A stretch of 64,000 bases of DNA from Actimicrobium sp034313845 (GTDB lineage: Bacteria; Pseudomonadota; Gammaproteobacteria; Burkholderiales; Burkholderiaceae_D): the NCBI RefSeq assembly GCF_034313845.1, contig NZ_JAVIWN010000003.1. The stretch is one strand, 5' to 3'. The translations under genes were made by a program, and so were the position numbers. Positions within the stretch are counted from its first letter, which is position 1. The number at the start of each line of letters is the position of its first letter. Shown one piece after another: positions 56,261 to 64,000 of this stretch. The notes below the pieces were generated by a model. It saw only the letters and a list, made by a program, of their open reading frames with translations, had not been told where the DNA came from and searched no databases.

Positions 56261-56721
56261 ACAGGGGCGTGCGGTGGTTTTCTTTGCCGCCTGGTTCCTT
56301 TTTTAATTATGTTTTTTCAGCATGAAATCATGCTGAAAAAACATTGGTGCGGCAATGGGCGCTTGTCTTAGGATTCGTTGCTGCGATGTGACGCGCAGCA
56401 CCTTTCGGGTGCGGACTTGCTAACTGATGGCTCCTGTTCTCCCCGTCATTAGCGCGGTGGCATTCCCGAAAGGATAAGATGGTGCGTTATTTATGGCCCG
56501 GATTTTGCTGTACTGGTGAGTATCGTAGTATTCCACTCTGAAAACAGAGAAGAACTGCCTGGTTATCCTGTGACAAATTGACGACTACGTACTATCCGAG
56601 ATACGGGCTTTGAGATGAAGTGGATAATCTGTAATGAACAAATTTTTATGCACGATAGGGTAATTTTTCCCTATTGATGTTGATGCATCGAGCCGATGGC
56701 TTTCTACTCTCAGGAGACTGT
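56261..56721. other. Intergenic region before gltI with a long perfect palindrome
   Basis: About 460 bases without a gene. The main feature is a perfect palindrome at 56312-56341: T6 then cagcatga, two A's, tcatgctg, A6. A second small hairpin lies at about 56398-56413 (gcacc/ggtgc). Several weak promoter-like matches occur (e.g. TTGACG near 56577) but none is convincing. Confidence 0.6.
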
Positions 56722-57645
56722 ATGAAATTAGCGAAAATGATGTTGGTTCTGATAGGTTCGGGTTTGATTGCTTCCGCAGCACAGGCCCAGGAATCAGGGA
56801 CGCTGAAAAAAATCAAGGATAGCGGCCAGATCACGCTGGGTGTTCGCGATTCGTCGATTCCTTTTTCCTACCTGGACGACAAGCAGTCGTATCAGGGCTA
56901 CTCGATCGATATCTGCATGAAGATCGTCACGTCAATCCAGAAAGAACTTGGACTGACCTCGCTGAACGTCAAAATGAATCCGGTGACTTCAGCGACCCGC
57001 ATTCCACTGATGGCCAATGGCACCGTTGATCTTGAGTGCGGATCGACGACCAACAACACCGAGCGTCAGAAGCAGGTCGCCTTCGCGCCGACGACCTTTG
57101 TCACCGCCAATCGCCTGCTGGCCAAGAAATCTGCCGGCATCAAGACGCTGGCAGACATGAAGGGTAAAGCACTTGTTTCGACATCGGGCACCTCCAACCT
57201 GAAGCAGTTCGTTACTCTCAATGGCGAGCAGAATCTCGGCATGAACATCATGACGGCCAAGGACCACGCAGAAGCCTTCCTGATGGTCGAGACCGGACGT
57301 GCCGTTGCATTCGGCATGGACGACATCTTGCTCGCCTCGCTGGCCGCCAGTTCCAAGGCACCTGCCGACTACAGCATCACGACCGAAGCGCTGTCGACCG
57401 AGCCTTACGGCATCATGCTGCGTCGCGAAGATCCTGCGTTCAAGAAGTCGGTGGATACCGCCGTCACGAACCTGTTCAAATCGGGTGAGATCAACCGCAT
57501 TTATGCCAAGTGGTTTCAGTCACCAATCCCGCCAAAGGGCATCAACCTGAACATCCCGATGAGCGAGCAATTGAAGGGCGTGATTGCCAAGCCTACCGAT
57601 TCAGGTGATCCTGCGGACTACGCGATGGTATCAGCCAAGAAATAA
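56722..57645 (+). CDS. gltI: Glutamate/aspartate ABC transporter substrate-binding protein
   Basis: This is a 307-aa periplasmic binding protein. ATG 56722 opens a signal peptide (MKLAKMMLVLIGSGLIASAA, cleaved after QAQ region). Family features match GltI: SGQITLGVRDSSIPFSYLDD, GYSIDICMKIV, MANGTVDLECGSTTNNTERQ and the EPYGIMLRREDPAFKK stretch. It binds L-glutamate/L-aspartate. It is separated from the permease genes by a terminator-like hairpin, which fits the usual excess of binding protein. Confidence 0.93.
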   Translation: MKLAKMMLVLIGSGLIASAAQAQESGTLKKIKDSGQITLGVRDSSIPFSYLDDKQSYQGYSIDICMKIVTSIQKELGLTSLNVKMNPVTSATRIPLMANGTVDLECGSTTNNTERQKQVAFAPTTFVTANRLLAKKSAGIKTLADMKGKALVSTSGTSNLKQFVTLNGEQNLGMNIMTAKDHAEAFLMVETGRAVAFGMDDILLASLAASSKAPADYSITTEALSTEPYGIMLRREDPAFKKSVDTAVTNLFKSGEINRIYAKWFQSPIPPKGINLNIPMSEQLKGVIAKPTDSGDPADYAMVSAKK

Positions 57646-57671
57646 TCAGTATCCGCGACACGATGGACGAT

Positions 57672-57702
57672 GCGGGGGGCGTAACGCCTCCCGCTTTATT
57701 TT
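57672..57702 (+). terminator. Terminator-like hairpin inside the glt operon
   Basis: gcggggggcg (57672-57681) and cgcctcccgc (57685-57694) form a 10-bp stem with one G-T pair and loop taa, followed by tttatttt. It is probably a leaky terminator or mRNA stabiliser between gltI and gltJ. Confidence 0.75.
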
Positions 57703-57818
57703 ATGCAATTCAGATGCTGCACCGCATAATGCGGGGAGCGGATTTTCACCTGACGAAGACGTCCTCGGCATTGCCGGGGCGAGTACCGTAATCAAGACAA
57801 CATAGCAAAGAGGCCACG

Positions 57819-58562
57819 ATGAATTACAACTGGAATTGGCAAATATTCTGGGCGCCGTCCCCGGACGGCGTGGGGACCTACATGGATACCCTGATGTCGG
57901 GACTGGTGTGGACACTGGCGACGGCATTGACGGCCTGGGTCATGGCACTGGTCATCGGTGCCATTGTCGGCACGATACGCACGATGCCTAATCGCTGGGC
58001 TGTGCGCCTGGCCAATGCGTATGTCGAACTGTTTCGCAATATTCCGTTGCTAGTGCAGATGTTCCTCTGGTACTTCGTGATGCCGGAACTGGTGCCGACA
58101 TCAACGGGTGACTGGCTTAAGGCCATGCCGAATGCGCCGTTCATCACGGCCGTCATCTGCCTTGGATTTTTTACTTCATCGCGTGTCGCCGTCCAGGTCT
58201 CTGCCGGTATCCAGGCCTTGCCGCGCGGGCAAACGCTTGCCGGTACCGCACTGGGACTGACGCTGCCGCAGACTTACCGCTATGTGCTGTTGCCAATGGC
58301 GTTTCGGATTGTCTTGCCGCCGTTGACCAGCGAATTTCTCAACATCATCAAAAACAGTTCGGTTGCGCTGACCATTGGCTTGATGGAATTGACCGCGCGG
58401 GCACGCTCGATGTCAGAGTTTTCCTTTCAGGTATTCGAAGCTTTTACGGTCGTCACGATCATCTACATTGTCGTCAATATTATCGTCGTCAATCTGATGA
58501 GCCTGCTTGAGAAGAAAGTCGCTGTTCCCGGCTTCATTACTTCCGGTTCGGGAGGGCATTGA
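57819..58562 (+). CDS. gltJ: Glutamate/aspartate ABC transporter permease GltJ
   Basis: This is a 247-aa polar amino acid permease with the GltJ N-terminal extension (MNYNWNWQIFWAPSPDGVGT) and about five helices. The EAA loop is GQTLAGTALGLTLPQTYRYV. Its stop overlaps the gltK start by four bases. Confidence 0.94.
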   Translation: MNYNWNWQIFWAPSPDGVGTYMDTLMSGLVWTLATALTAWVMALVIGAIVGTIRTMPNRWAVRLANAYVELFRNIPLLVQMFLWYFVMPELVPTSTGDWLKAMPNAPFITAVICLGFFTSSRVAVQVSAGIQALPRGQTLAGTALGLTLPQTYRYVLLPMAFRIVLPPLTSEFLNIIKNSSVALTIGLMELTARARSMSEFSFQVFEAFTVVTIIYIVVNIIVVNLMSLLEKKVAVPGFITSGSGGH

Positions 58563-59257
58563 CCATGCTCGCTAACTTCGACTTTAATGTCATCGAACGG
58601 TCCTGGGTTTATCTGTTCCAGACCGGGATGGTCTTTACGCTGAAACTGACCGCCATGGCGATGGCCGGCGGGATTGTTCTGGGTACGCTGCTGGCGATGA
58701 TGCGCTTGTCCAAGTACAAGTTGCTGTCGCTGCCGGCGACCAACTATGTCAACCTGATTCGCTCAATGCCATTGATCCTCGTGATCTTCTGGTTCTATTT
58801 CCTGGTGCCTTACATCGGTGCCTGGATGATCGGCTCACCGACACCCATCCAGGTCGGGGCGTTTTCATCGTCGCTGATTACCTTCATCTTGTTTGAAGCA
58901 GCCTACTACTGCGAAATCATGCGCGCCGGTATCCAGTCGATCCCGCGTGGCCAGGTCTCCGCAGGCAGGGCACTGGGCATGAACTACTGGCAAACGATGA
59001 GTCATATCGTGCTGCCACAAGCCTTCCGCAACATGATCCCTTTGCTGCTGACGCAAACCATTGTGCTGTTTCAGGATGTCTCGCTGGTCTACGTGTTGTC
59101 GATCACCGACTTTGTCGGCGCAGCCTCGAAAATCGCGCAGCGCGACGGGCGTCTGATTGAAATGTACCTGTTCGTCGCCGTGGTGTATTTCATCATGTGC
59201 TTCGGCTTGTCACTGCTGGTGAAAAAGTTGCAGCAACGGGTTGCCATTATCCGGTGA
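58559..59257 (+). CDS. gltK: Glutamate/aspartate ABC transporter permease GltK
   Basis: This is a 232-aa polar amino acid permease with about five helices and EAA loop GQVSAGRALGMNYWQTMSHI. It pairs with GltJ. gltL follows after 58 bases. Confidence 0.94.
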   Translation: MTMLANFDFNVIERSWVYLFQTGMVFTLKLTAMAMAGGIVLGTLLAMMRLSKYKLLSLPATNYVNLIRSMPLILVIFWFYFLVPYIGAWMIGSPTPIQVGAFSSSLITFILFEAAYYCEIMRAGIQSIPRGQVSAGRALGMNYWQTMSHIVLPQAFRNMIPLLLTQTIVLFQDVSLVYVLSITDFVGAASKIAQRDGRLIEMYLFVAVVYFIMCFGLSLLVKKLQQRVAIIR

Positions 59258-59315
59258 CGCTCATCTCCCTTCAGCGTGGTTGACGATTAAAAATTAACGG
59301 ATTCAGGAGAAACAC

Positions 59316-60041
59316 ATGATAGAACTCAAAGATGTCAGCAAGTGGTACGGTAAGTTTCAAGTCCTCACCGACTGCAGCACGAAGGTTGCCAAAGGCGATG
59401 TGGTCGTGGTGTGCGGTCCATCGGGGTCGGGTAAATCGACGTTGATCAAGACGGTAAATGGTCTTGAGCCATTCCAGAAAGGCGAGATCTTTGTCGATGG
59501 CGTCTCCGTCGGTGATCCGAAAACCAACTTGTCGAAACTGCGCGCCCGGATCGGGATGGTGTTCCAGAACTTCGAGTTGTTTCCGCACTTGTCGATCCGC
59601 GAAAACCTGACGATCGGCCAGATCAAGGTGCTGGGTCGTAGCGTCGACGAAGCCACTGCCAAAGGCTTGAAATACCTTGATCGGGTAGGCCTGATCGAGC
59701 AGCAGGACAAGTTTCCGGGGCAGTTGTCAGGTGGCCAGCAGCAGCGCGTGGCGATTGCCCGTGCGCTGTCCATGGATCCGATCGCGATGCTCTTTGATGA
59801 GCCGACCTCGGCACTGGATCCGGAAATGATCAATGAAGTGCTGGACGTGATGGTCGGACTGGCCGAAGAAGGCATGACGATGATGGTCGTGACACACGAA
59901 ATGGGTTTCGCCAAGCGGGTTGCCAATCGTGTCATCTTTATGGATAGCGGTCTGATTGTCGAGGATTGCACCAAGGATGAGTTTTTCAATACGCAGCGCT
60001 CCGACCGGGCACGTGACTTCCTGGCAAAAATCATTCATTGA
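59316..60041 (+). CDS. gltL: Glutamate/aspartate ABC transporter ATP-binding protein GltL
   Basis: This is a 241-aa ATPase with Walker A GPSGSGKST, signature LSGGQQQRVAIARAL, Walker B AMLFDEPTSALDPE and the switch His in VTHEMGFAKRVANRV. The shape (MIELKDVSKWYGKFQVLTDC) is that of GltL. It closes the operon, followed by a terminator. Confidence 0.95.
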   Translation: MIELKDVSKWYGKFQVLTDCSTKVAKGDVVVVCGPSGSGKSTLIKTVNGLEPFQKGEIFVDGVSVGDPKTNLSKLRARIGMVFQNFELFPHLSIRENLTIGQIKVLGRSVDEATAKGLKYLDRVGLIEQQDKFPGQLSGGQQQRVAIARALSMDPIAMLFDEPTSALDPEMINEVLDVMVGLAEEGMTMMVVTHEMGFAKRVANRVIFMDSGLIVEDCTKDEFFNTQRSDRARDFLAKIIH

Positions 60042-60060
60042 GTCTGCTTCCGGCATGATC

Positions 60061-60097
60061 AAAAACCGCCTCTGCATTAGCAACAGGCGGTTTTTTT
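60061..60097 (+). terminator. Terminator of the glt operon
   Basis: A 9-bp stem (aaaccgcct 60063-60071 / aggcggttt 60085-60093) is followed by a T-run, 20 bases after gltL. Confidence 0.9.
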
Positions 60098-60165
60098 CGC
60101 GCATCGTCGATCTGCGCCAGACAGCGCAACAGGTAAAATGCGGCACGCCATTGATGAGAGCACGC

Positions 60166-61212
60166 ATGTCCAATTCCACGCCCCAAACGATTACGATCAC
60201 TCGTCCCGACGACTGGCACTTGCACCTGAGAGATGGCACGATGATGGCGAGTGTGCTGCCGCACACGGCGCGGCAATTTGGTCGCGCCATCGTAATGCCA
60301 AACCTCAAGCCGCCGGTTACGTTGACCAGTCACGCAGTGGCCTACCGTGACCGCATCGTTGCCGCCTTGCCGGTCGGGTTGACGTTCGAGCCATTGATGA
60401 CCTTGTACCTGACCGATAACACTGCACCGGATGAAATCCGTCGTGCGAAAGACAGTGGCATCGTGCATGGTGTCAAACTCTATCCAGCGGGCGCGACCAC
60501 CAATTCCGATGCCGGTGTCAGCAACCTGACCAACTGCTACAAGACGCTGGAAGTGATGCAGGAAGTCGGCTTGCCACTCCTGTTGCATGGTGAAGTCACC
60601 GATGTGGCGATCGACCTGTTCGATCGGGAAGCTGTCTTCATCGATCGCGTGCTGATGCCGTTGCGCGCGGCCATGCCGGCGTTGAAGATTGTTTTCGAGC
60701 ACATCACGACCAGCGAGGCGGCGTCGTACGTGGCGCAGTCCGCCGGCCCGATTGCGGCAACGATTACCGCACATCATTTGCTTTATAACCGGAATGAAAT
60801 TTTCAAAGGGGGAATCCGTCCTCATTACTATTGCCTGCCAGTGCTCAAGCGCGAGCAGCATCGACTGGCGTTGATGACGGCCGCGACGTCGGGCAATCCG
60901 CGCTTTTTCCTTGGAACTGACTCGGCACCCCATCCGAAGGGGTTGAAGGAGCATGCCTGCGGTTGTGCCGGTTGCTATACCGCGTTGCATGCGATGGAGT
61001 TGTACACGCAGGCTTTTGACAGCGTCGGCGCACTCGACAAGCTGGAACAGTTCGCCAGTTTCAACGGGCCGGATTTCTATCAGTTGCCCCGCAATGCCGA
61101 CTCCATCACGTTGCGACGCGAAGAGTGGACAATGCCCGCCGAACTGGCGGTTGGCGAGTCAACTGTCGTACCGCTCAATGCTGGCGAGATGCTTCCCTGG
61201 AAGCTGGAATGA
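60166..61212 (+). CDS. pyrC: Dihydroorotase PyrC
   Basis: This is a 348-aa class II dihydroorotase that cyclises carbamoyl aspartate in pyrimidine synthesis. ATG 60166 (MSNSTPQTITITRPDDWHLH) fits E. coli PyrC; the frame extends upstream only through gltL sequence. The zinc motif WHLHLRDG, the carboxylated Lys in GVKLYPAGATTNSD, His in LLHGEVTD, and HITT and TDSAPHPK are visible. DUF3025 overlaps its stop (ATGA). Confidence 0.96.
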   Translation: MSNSTPQTITITRPDDWHLHLRDGTMMASVLPHTARQFGRAIVMPNLKPPVTLTSHAVAYRDRIVAALPVGLTFEPLMTLYLTDNTAPDEIRRAKDSGIVHGVKLYPAGATTNSDAGVSNLTNCYKTLEVMQEVGLPLLLHGEVTDVAIDLFDREAVFIDRVLMPLRAAMPALKIVFEHITTSEAASYVAQSAGPIAATITAHHLLYNRNEIFKGGIRPHYYCLPVLKREQHRLALMTAATSGNPRFFLGTDSAPHPKGLKEHACGCAGCYTALHAMELYTQAFDSVGALDKLEQFASFNGPDFYQLPRNADSITLRREEWTMPAELAVGESTVVPLNAGEMLPWKLE

Positions 61213-62030
61213 ATGGTGGTGCCGAGCCGGTTGATTTCAGGTTCGGTATCGACTGGCATCAACCGTGGCTGGCACCGTTGCGTGTGCGCGGCGAACCGCT
61301 TTGTCAGCCGCAAGTAGATTGGCGCAGCGCGCTCAATGAGCAGGCGCTGCGCAGTGGTATGCGCAATCATCGCGACTTGCCGGTGCGCTTCGTTGCGCAG
61401 TCGGATTTGCCGTCCGGGCAAGGCTACGAGGCGTTCATCAGTGCGACTGGCCAGGTTCCCACCCGTAACAATGCGCATGACTTTTTCAATGCGCAAGTCT
61501 GGCTGGCCTTCCCTCGGATTAAGGCAAGGCTCAATGCATTACAGGCCGAAGATATTGCGCGCCAGTTAATCGAGTCTGGTGGCGTTGTCGCCGGCCATCG
61601 CGGCCAACTGCGTGACGCGCTGACGATCTTCGACGAAAGCTCGGCATTGCTGGTGTCGAGTGACGTGAGCCTGTTTGCTGCCTTGCGTGCGCATGACTGG
61701 AGTTCGGTTTTTATTGAACGGCGTGACGATTTCGGACAGACATGCGAAGTCTATTTGTTTGGGCATGCGCTGATGGAAAAGCTGGTTGCGCCCTACAAGG
61801 GAATCACCGCCCATGCCTGGCTGGTCGAGGTAGACGAGGATTATTTTGACCTTCCTGAAGCCGACCGGATGGCGCATGTCGATGGCGTGATCGCTGGTCA
61901 GCTCACGTCAGCTTTACGTAATCGCGATTACGCGCCGCTACCGTTAATGGGCATCCCCGGCTGGGCCGAGGCACAAGATGCGGACTTCTATGCCGATTCG
62001 TCGGTATTCAGGTCCGGCCGCAATCGGTGA
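61209..62030 (+). CDS. DUF3025 family protein
   Basis: This is a 273-aa soluble protein of DUF3025. The start at 61209 overlaps the pyrC stop by four bases; the longer frame upstream is antiregister to pyrC. Conserved features include the central NNAHDFFNAQVWLAFPRIKA, the DESSALLVSSD motif and the FGHALMEKLVAPYKGITAHA stretch. Function unknown. Co-translation with pyrC is seen widely in betaproteobacteria, from memory. Confidence 0.87.
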   Translation: MNGGAEPVDFRFGIDWHQPWLAPLRVRGEPLCQPQVDWRSALNEQALRSGMRNHRDLPVRFVAQSDLPSGQGYEAFISATGQVPTRNNAHDFFNAQVWLAFPRIKARLNALQAEDIARQLIESGGVVAGHRGQLRDALTIFDESSALLVSSDVSLFAALRAHDWSSVFIERRDDFGQTCEVYLFGHALMEKLVAPYKGITAHAWLVEVDEDYFDLPEADRMAHVDGVIAGQLTSALRNRDYAPLPLMGIPGWAEAQDADFYADSSVFRSGRNR

Positions 62031-62049
62031 TGAGTAATAAGTGAACATG

Positions 62050-62077
62050 AAAAAAGCACCCGAAGGTGCTTTTTTTG
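62050..62077. terminator. Bidirectional terminator between DUF3025 and porin genes
   Basis: An A6-gcacc / ggtgc-T6 stem with a CGAA loop (aaaaaagcacc 62050-62060, ggtgctttttt 62065 on). It has T-runs in both orientations and serves both convergent genes. Confidence 0.92.
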
Positions 62078-62114
62078 CTGAGCTCCACTGGTCACCGTTG
62101 TGACCAAAGGGGTA

Positions 62115-63260
62115 TCAGAATGTGTGGCGAACGCCGACTGCGTAACCTTTGTCGCCGGAGCCAGCAGTGACATCACCAGCATTGCCGACCGTATAACCTG
62201 CGCCATTTTCATTTTTCATGCGTGAAAACTGGGCATACAAAGCGGTCCGCTTGGACACGTTATATTCATAGCCGACTGCCATTTGCTTGGCATTTTGCGC
62301 CGCTGCGGTCTTGTCTTTGCGGTCGATGTACGACAGCTGGACATTGCTTACGCCAAACGGGATGGTTGCGCCGAGCATGAAATCCCGCGCGTCGGTCGTA
62401 GGTGATGCCGGGAATGCCAGCGCTGTCGCCGCTGTGCGATATGGTACGCCCAGACCGATCGCTTCGGACGAATAGGAGAACTTGGTCGGTGTCTTCAGCG
62501 TGGCATAGGCCGCGCTTACTTTGACAACTTCAAAATCATAGATTGCAGCAATGATGGCGTTTTTGGCGACAGCTGTGTTCTGAGCGGTCGCGAAGGCTAC
62601 CGGAGTGGCGGCCGCAGGTGTTGCATTTTGGCGCTGTAACGCTGCTCGTACTACCAGAGGACCATTTGCATATTGGACTGCGCCGTTGATGACACGACCC
62701 AGTTTCGAGTCACCGACAACTTCACCAAAACCGTAAAGCAATTCACCGCTGAAACCCGAAAATGACGGGCTGACATACAAAATGCTGTTGTTGCTGCGGC
62801 CGTTCGAACCAGTGAACGCCATCAGGTTGCCGGTGTTGCCTTCGCCGCCTGCGCCGAACGGATCAATTGCAGCGACTGTTTTGAAGTAGGGATTGTATTG
62901 ACGACCCATGGTCAGCGTGCCGCTATTGCTTTTCAGGCCGACAAAGTCCTGGCGAGCGAAAACAGTGCCGGTTGGATTCGCACTCGATGCCAATTGAGCA
63001 CTGCCACCAGTATCGATGGTGATACCCGTCTCCAGCAGGAAAACGGCTGCAAGACCACCGCCCAAGTCTTCCACGCCGCGGAATCCGAGGCGTGAACCGG
63101 CAGTAATGCCACTTGTCAGTTTGTTGACGGAACCGGATGGGTTGCCGCTTTCATGAACAACACCGGCATCCATGATGCCGTACACCGTGACCGAACTTTG
63201 GGCTGAAGCTGAGCCAGCGATAGCGCTCAAGACGGCGAGTGCGAGTAATGATTTTTTCAT
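62115..63260 (-). CDS. Outer-membrane general porin (Burkholderiales/Neisseria type)
   Basis: This is a 381-aa 16-strand trimeric porin. ATG 63260 opens the signal peptide MKKSLLALAVLSAIAGSASA, cleaved before QSSVTVYGIMD, with GGAG eight bases before. Family features are SRLGFRGVEDLGGGLAAVFLLETG, RQDFVGLKSNSGTLTMGRQYNPY (in pieces), alternating beta strands and the terminal aromatic VGVRHTF. It allows diffusion of small hydrophilic solutes. It is divergent from coq7. Confidence 0.95.
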   Translation of the reverse strand: MKKSLLALAVLSAIAGSASAQSSVTVYGIMDAGVVHESGNPSGSVNKLTSGITAGSRLGFRGVEDLGGGLAAVFLLETGITIDTGGSAQLASSANPTGTVFARQDFVGLKSNSGTLTMGRQYNPYFKTVAAIDPFGAGGEGNTGNLMAFTGSNGRSNNSILYVSPSFSGFSGELLYGFGEVVGDSKLGRVINGAVQYANGPLVVRAALQRQNATPAAATPVAFATAQNTAVAKNAIIAAIYDFEVVKVSAAYATLKTPTKFSYSSEAIGLGVPYRTAATALAFPASPTTDARDFMLGATIPFGVSNVQLSYIDRKDKTAAAQNAKQMAVGYEYNVSKRTALYAQFSRMKNENGAGYTVGNAGDVTAGSGDKGYAVGVRHTF

Positions 63261-63441
63261 TGATAATCTCCACGAGTTTTTTGAGAAAACATTATTGTTG
63301 TAATTTAAAACGCTCGACGGGACGCTGGTCTGCGGTGCCGACTCTCTATTGCGAGACAAGAAGCTGGGAAGCATTTCAACAAATTACAGTCTCTAGAGCA
63401 AAGAGAATTTTGTTTGTTGGTAGTAAATAAGTCATCATGTT

Positions 63442-63456
63442 GTGTTGTCGCAACAC
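63442..63456. promoter_or_regulatory. Inverted repeat in the porin-coq7 intergenic region
   Basis: gtgttg-tcg-caacac: perfect 6-bp arms 30 bases upstream of the coq7 start, next to an AT-rich segment (atatttttatatt) that may hold the coq7 -10. Operator function is a guess. Confidence 0.35.
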
Positions 63457-63487
63457 CATATTTTTATATTGGCAAATGGGATAAATC

Positions 63488-64000
63488 ATGAGTTTTCGCA
63501 CGGATAACTGGATTACTGGTTTTGATCGTGCCTTGCGAATCATCGCTGGCGTGGCGATGGCAGAGCGGACGAGCCCGGGCTTGTCGATCGAGGATGTGCC
63601 AATGAGTGAACCGGATCGGCGGCATAGCGCAGGTCTGATGCGCGTCAATCATGTGGGTGAAGTGTGTGCACAAGCGCTGTATCAAGCGCAGGGGCAATTT
63701 GCCCGCAGTACCGAACTGACCGTGCAATTTGCGCATGCAGCGCGGGAAGAAGAAGATCACTTGGCGTGGACTGCCGAGCGCATTACACAATTGGGGTCGC
63801 ATCCCAGCGTTCTCAATCCGATCTGGTTTGCTGGTGCCTACGTGCTCGGGATGGTTGCCGCGCGTGCAGGCGACGCCCACAGTCTTGGCTTCGTCGTTGA
63901 AACCGAAAGGCAAGTCGAAGCGCACCTCTCGCACCATCTCGACACGTTGCCGGTCACGGACACGAGGTCGCGCGCCATCGTGCTGCAAATGCGCGATGAC
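63488..64000 (+). CDS. coq7: Coq7-type 2-octaprenyl-3-methyl-6-methoxy-1,4-benzoquinol hydroxylase (cut by window edge)
   Basis: This is a di-iron hydroxylase of ubiquinone synthesis; 171 codons are present and the C-terminus lies outside the window. The conserved LMRVNHVGEVCAQALYQ with Glu57, the REEEDHLAW block with Glu88 and His91, and the ETERQVEAHL block (Glu138, Glu140, Glu144, His146) supply the metal ligands. ATG 63488 is the first start, and the protein begins with the betaproteobacterial SFRTDNWITGFDRALR form. Coq7 adds the last ring hydroxyl (C6), replacing UbiF of enterics. Confidence 0.96.
   Translation, partial: MSFRTDNWITGFDRALRIIAGVAMAERTSPGLSIEDVPMSEPDRRHSAGLMRVNHVGEVCAQALYQAQGQFARSTELTVQFAHAAREEEDHLAWTAERITQLGSHPSVLNPIWFAGAYVLGMVAARAGDAHSLGFVVETERQVEAHLSHHLDTLPVTDTRSRAIVLQMRDD

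Noticed and set aside
63464..63988. A 174-codon frame on the minus strand at the right edge
   Set aside because: Antisense to coq7, whose di-iron motifs on the plus strand are decisive.

Overview
This window reads as a chromosomal segment of a betaproteobacterium of the order Burkholderiales, most likely family Oxalobacteraceae. The evidence is the 16S/23S sequence, the order rpe-gph-trpE-trpG-trpD-trpC, the Burkholderiales-type porin, Coq7-type ubiquinone hydroxylation and moderately high-GC coding. No species is assigned. Both edges cut genes: a response regulator on the left and coq7 on the right.

Layout. (1) 1-3.7 kb: a response-regulator N-terminus, an HTH regulator, a dienelactone-hydrolase-family enzyme, a decayed IS3-type orfA scrap, and a very small island at a tRNA-Phe gene. 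The island carries a frameshifted zeta-toxin-like P-loop gene and an intact small partner. (2) 3.7-11.5 kb: a UbiH-type monooxygenase, DsbC, an IorA/IorB-type molybdenum hydroxylase with a MobA-like nucleotidyltransferase, DUF3429 and an M61 peptidase. (3) 11.4-17 kb, minus strand: rpe-gph-trpEGDC, with an unannotated Trp-rich leader peptide between gph and trpE. (4) 17-19.7 kb: apaG, an unannotated 45-aa membrane protein, mltA and an enoyl-CoA hydratase. (5) 19.7-25.5 kb: a complete rRNA operon, 16S-Ile-Ala-23S-5S, with promoter, boxA elements and terminator. (6) 25.7-28.1 kb: an IS66-family element with terminal inverted repeats and a perfect 8-bp target duplication, but an amber codon in tnpB.

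(7) 28.2-35.1 kb: an ectoine/5-hydroxyectoine operon, ectR-ectA-ectB-ectC-ectD, followed directly by a four-gene polar amino acid type ABC transporter (EhuBCDA-like), then a LapA-domain membrane protein. (8) 35.7-39.5 kb: a hypothetical protein, a flavin reductase, a PagL-like lipid A deacylase lacking the expected Glu, a beta-hydroxyacid dehydrogenase and a DUF2891 protein. (9) 39.4-47.6 kb: an M20 amidohydrolase divergent from a five-gene peptide-type ABC transporter plus an ArgE-like M20 deacylase, which looks like uptake and hydrolysis of an N-acylated amino acid or peptide. (10) 47.8-56.3 kb: a molybdopterin oxidoreductase, a lipoprotein aminopeptidase, FadD, an acyl-CoA thioesterase, an Atm1-type ABC exporter and a HypT-like LysR regulator. 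(11) 56.7-64 kb: a gltIJKL acidic amino acid transporter, pyrC, DUF3025, a porin and coq7.

Most of the window is ordinary core genome. The parts that deserve a second look are the tRNA-Phe mini-island, the trp leader, the small membrane protein, the ectoine synthesis-plus-transport operon with its regulatory sequences, and the PagL variant. No CRISPR array, prophage or recognisable multi-gene defence system was seen.
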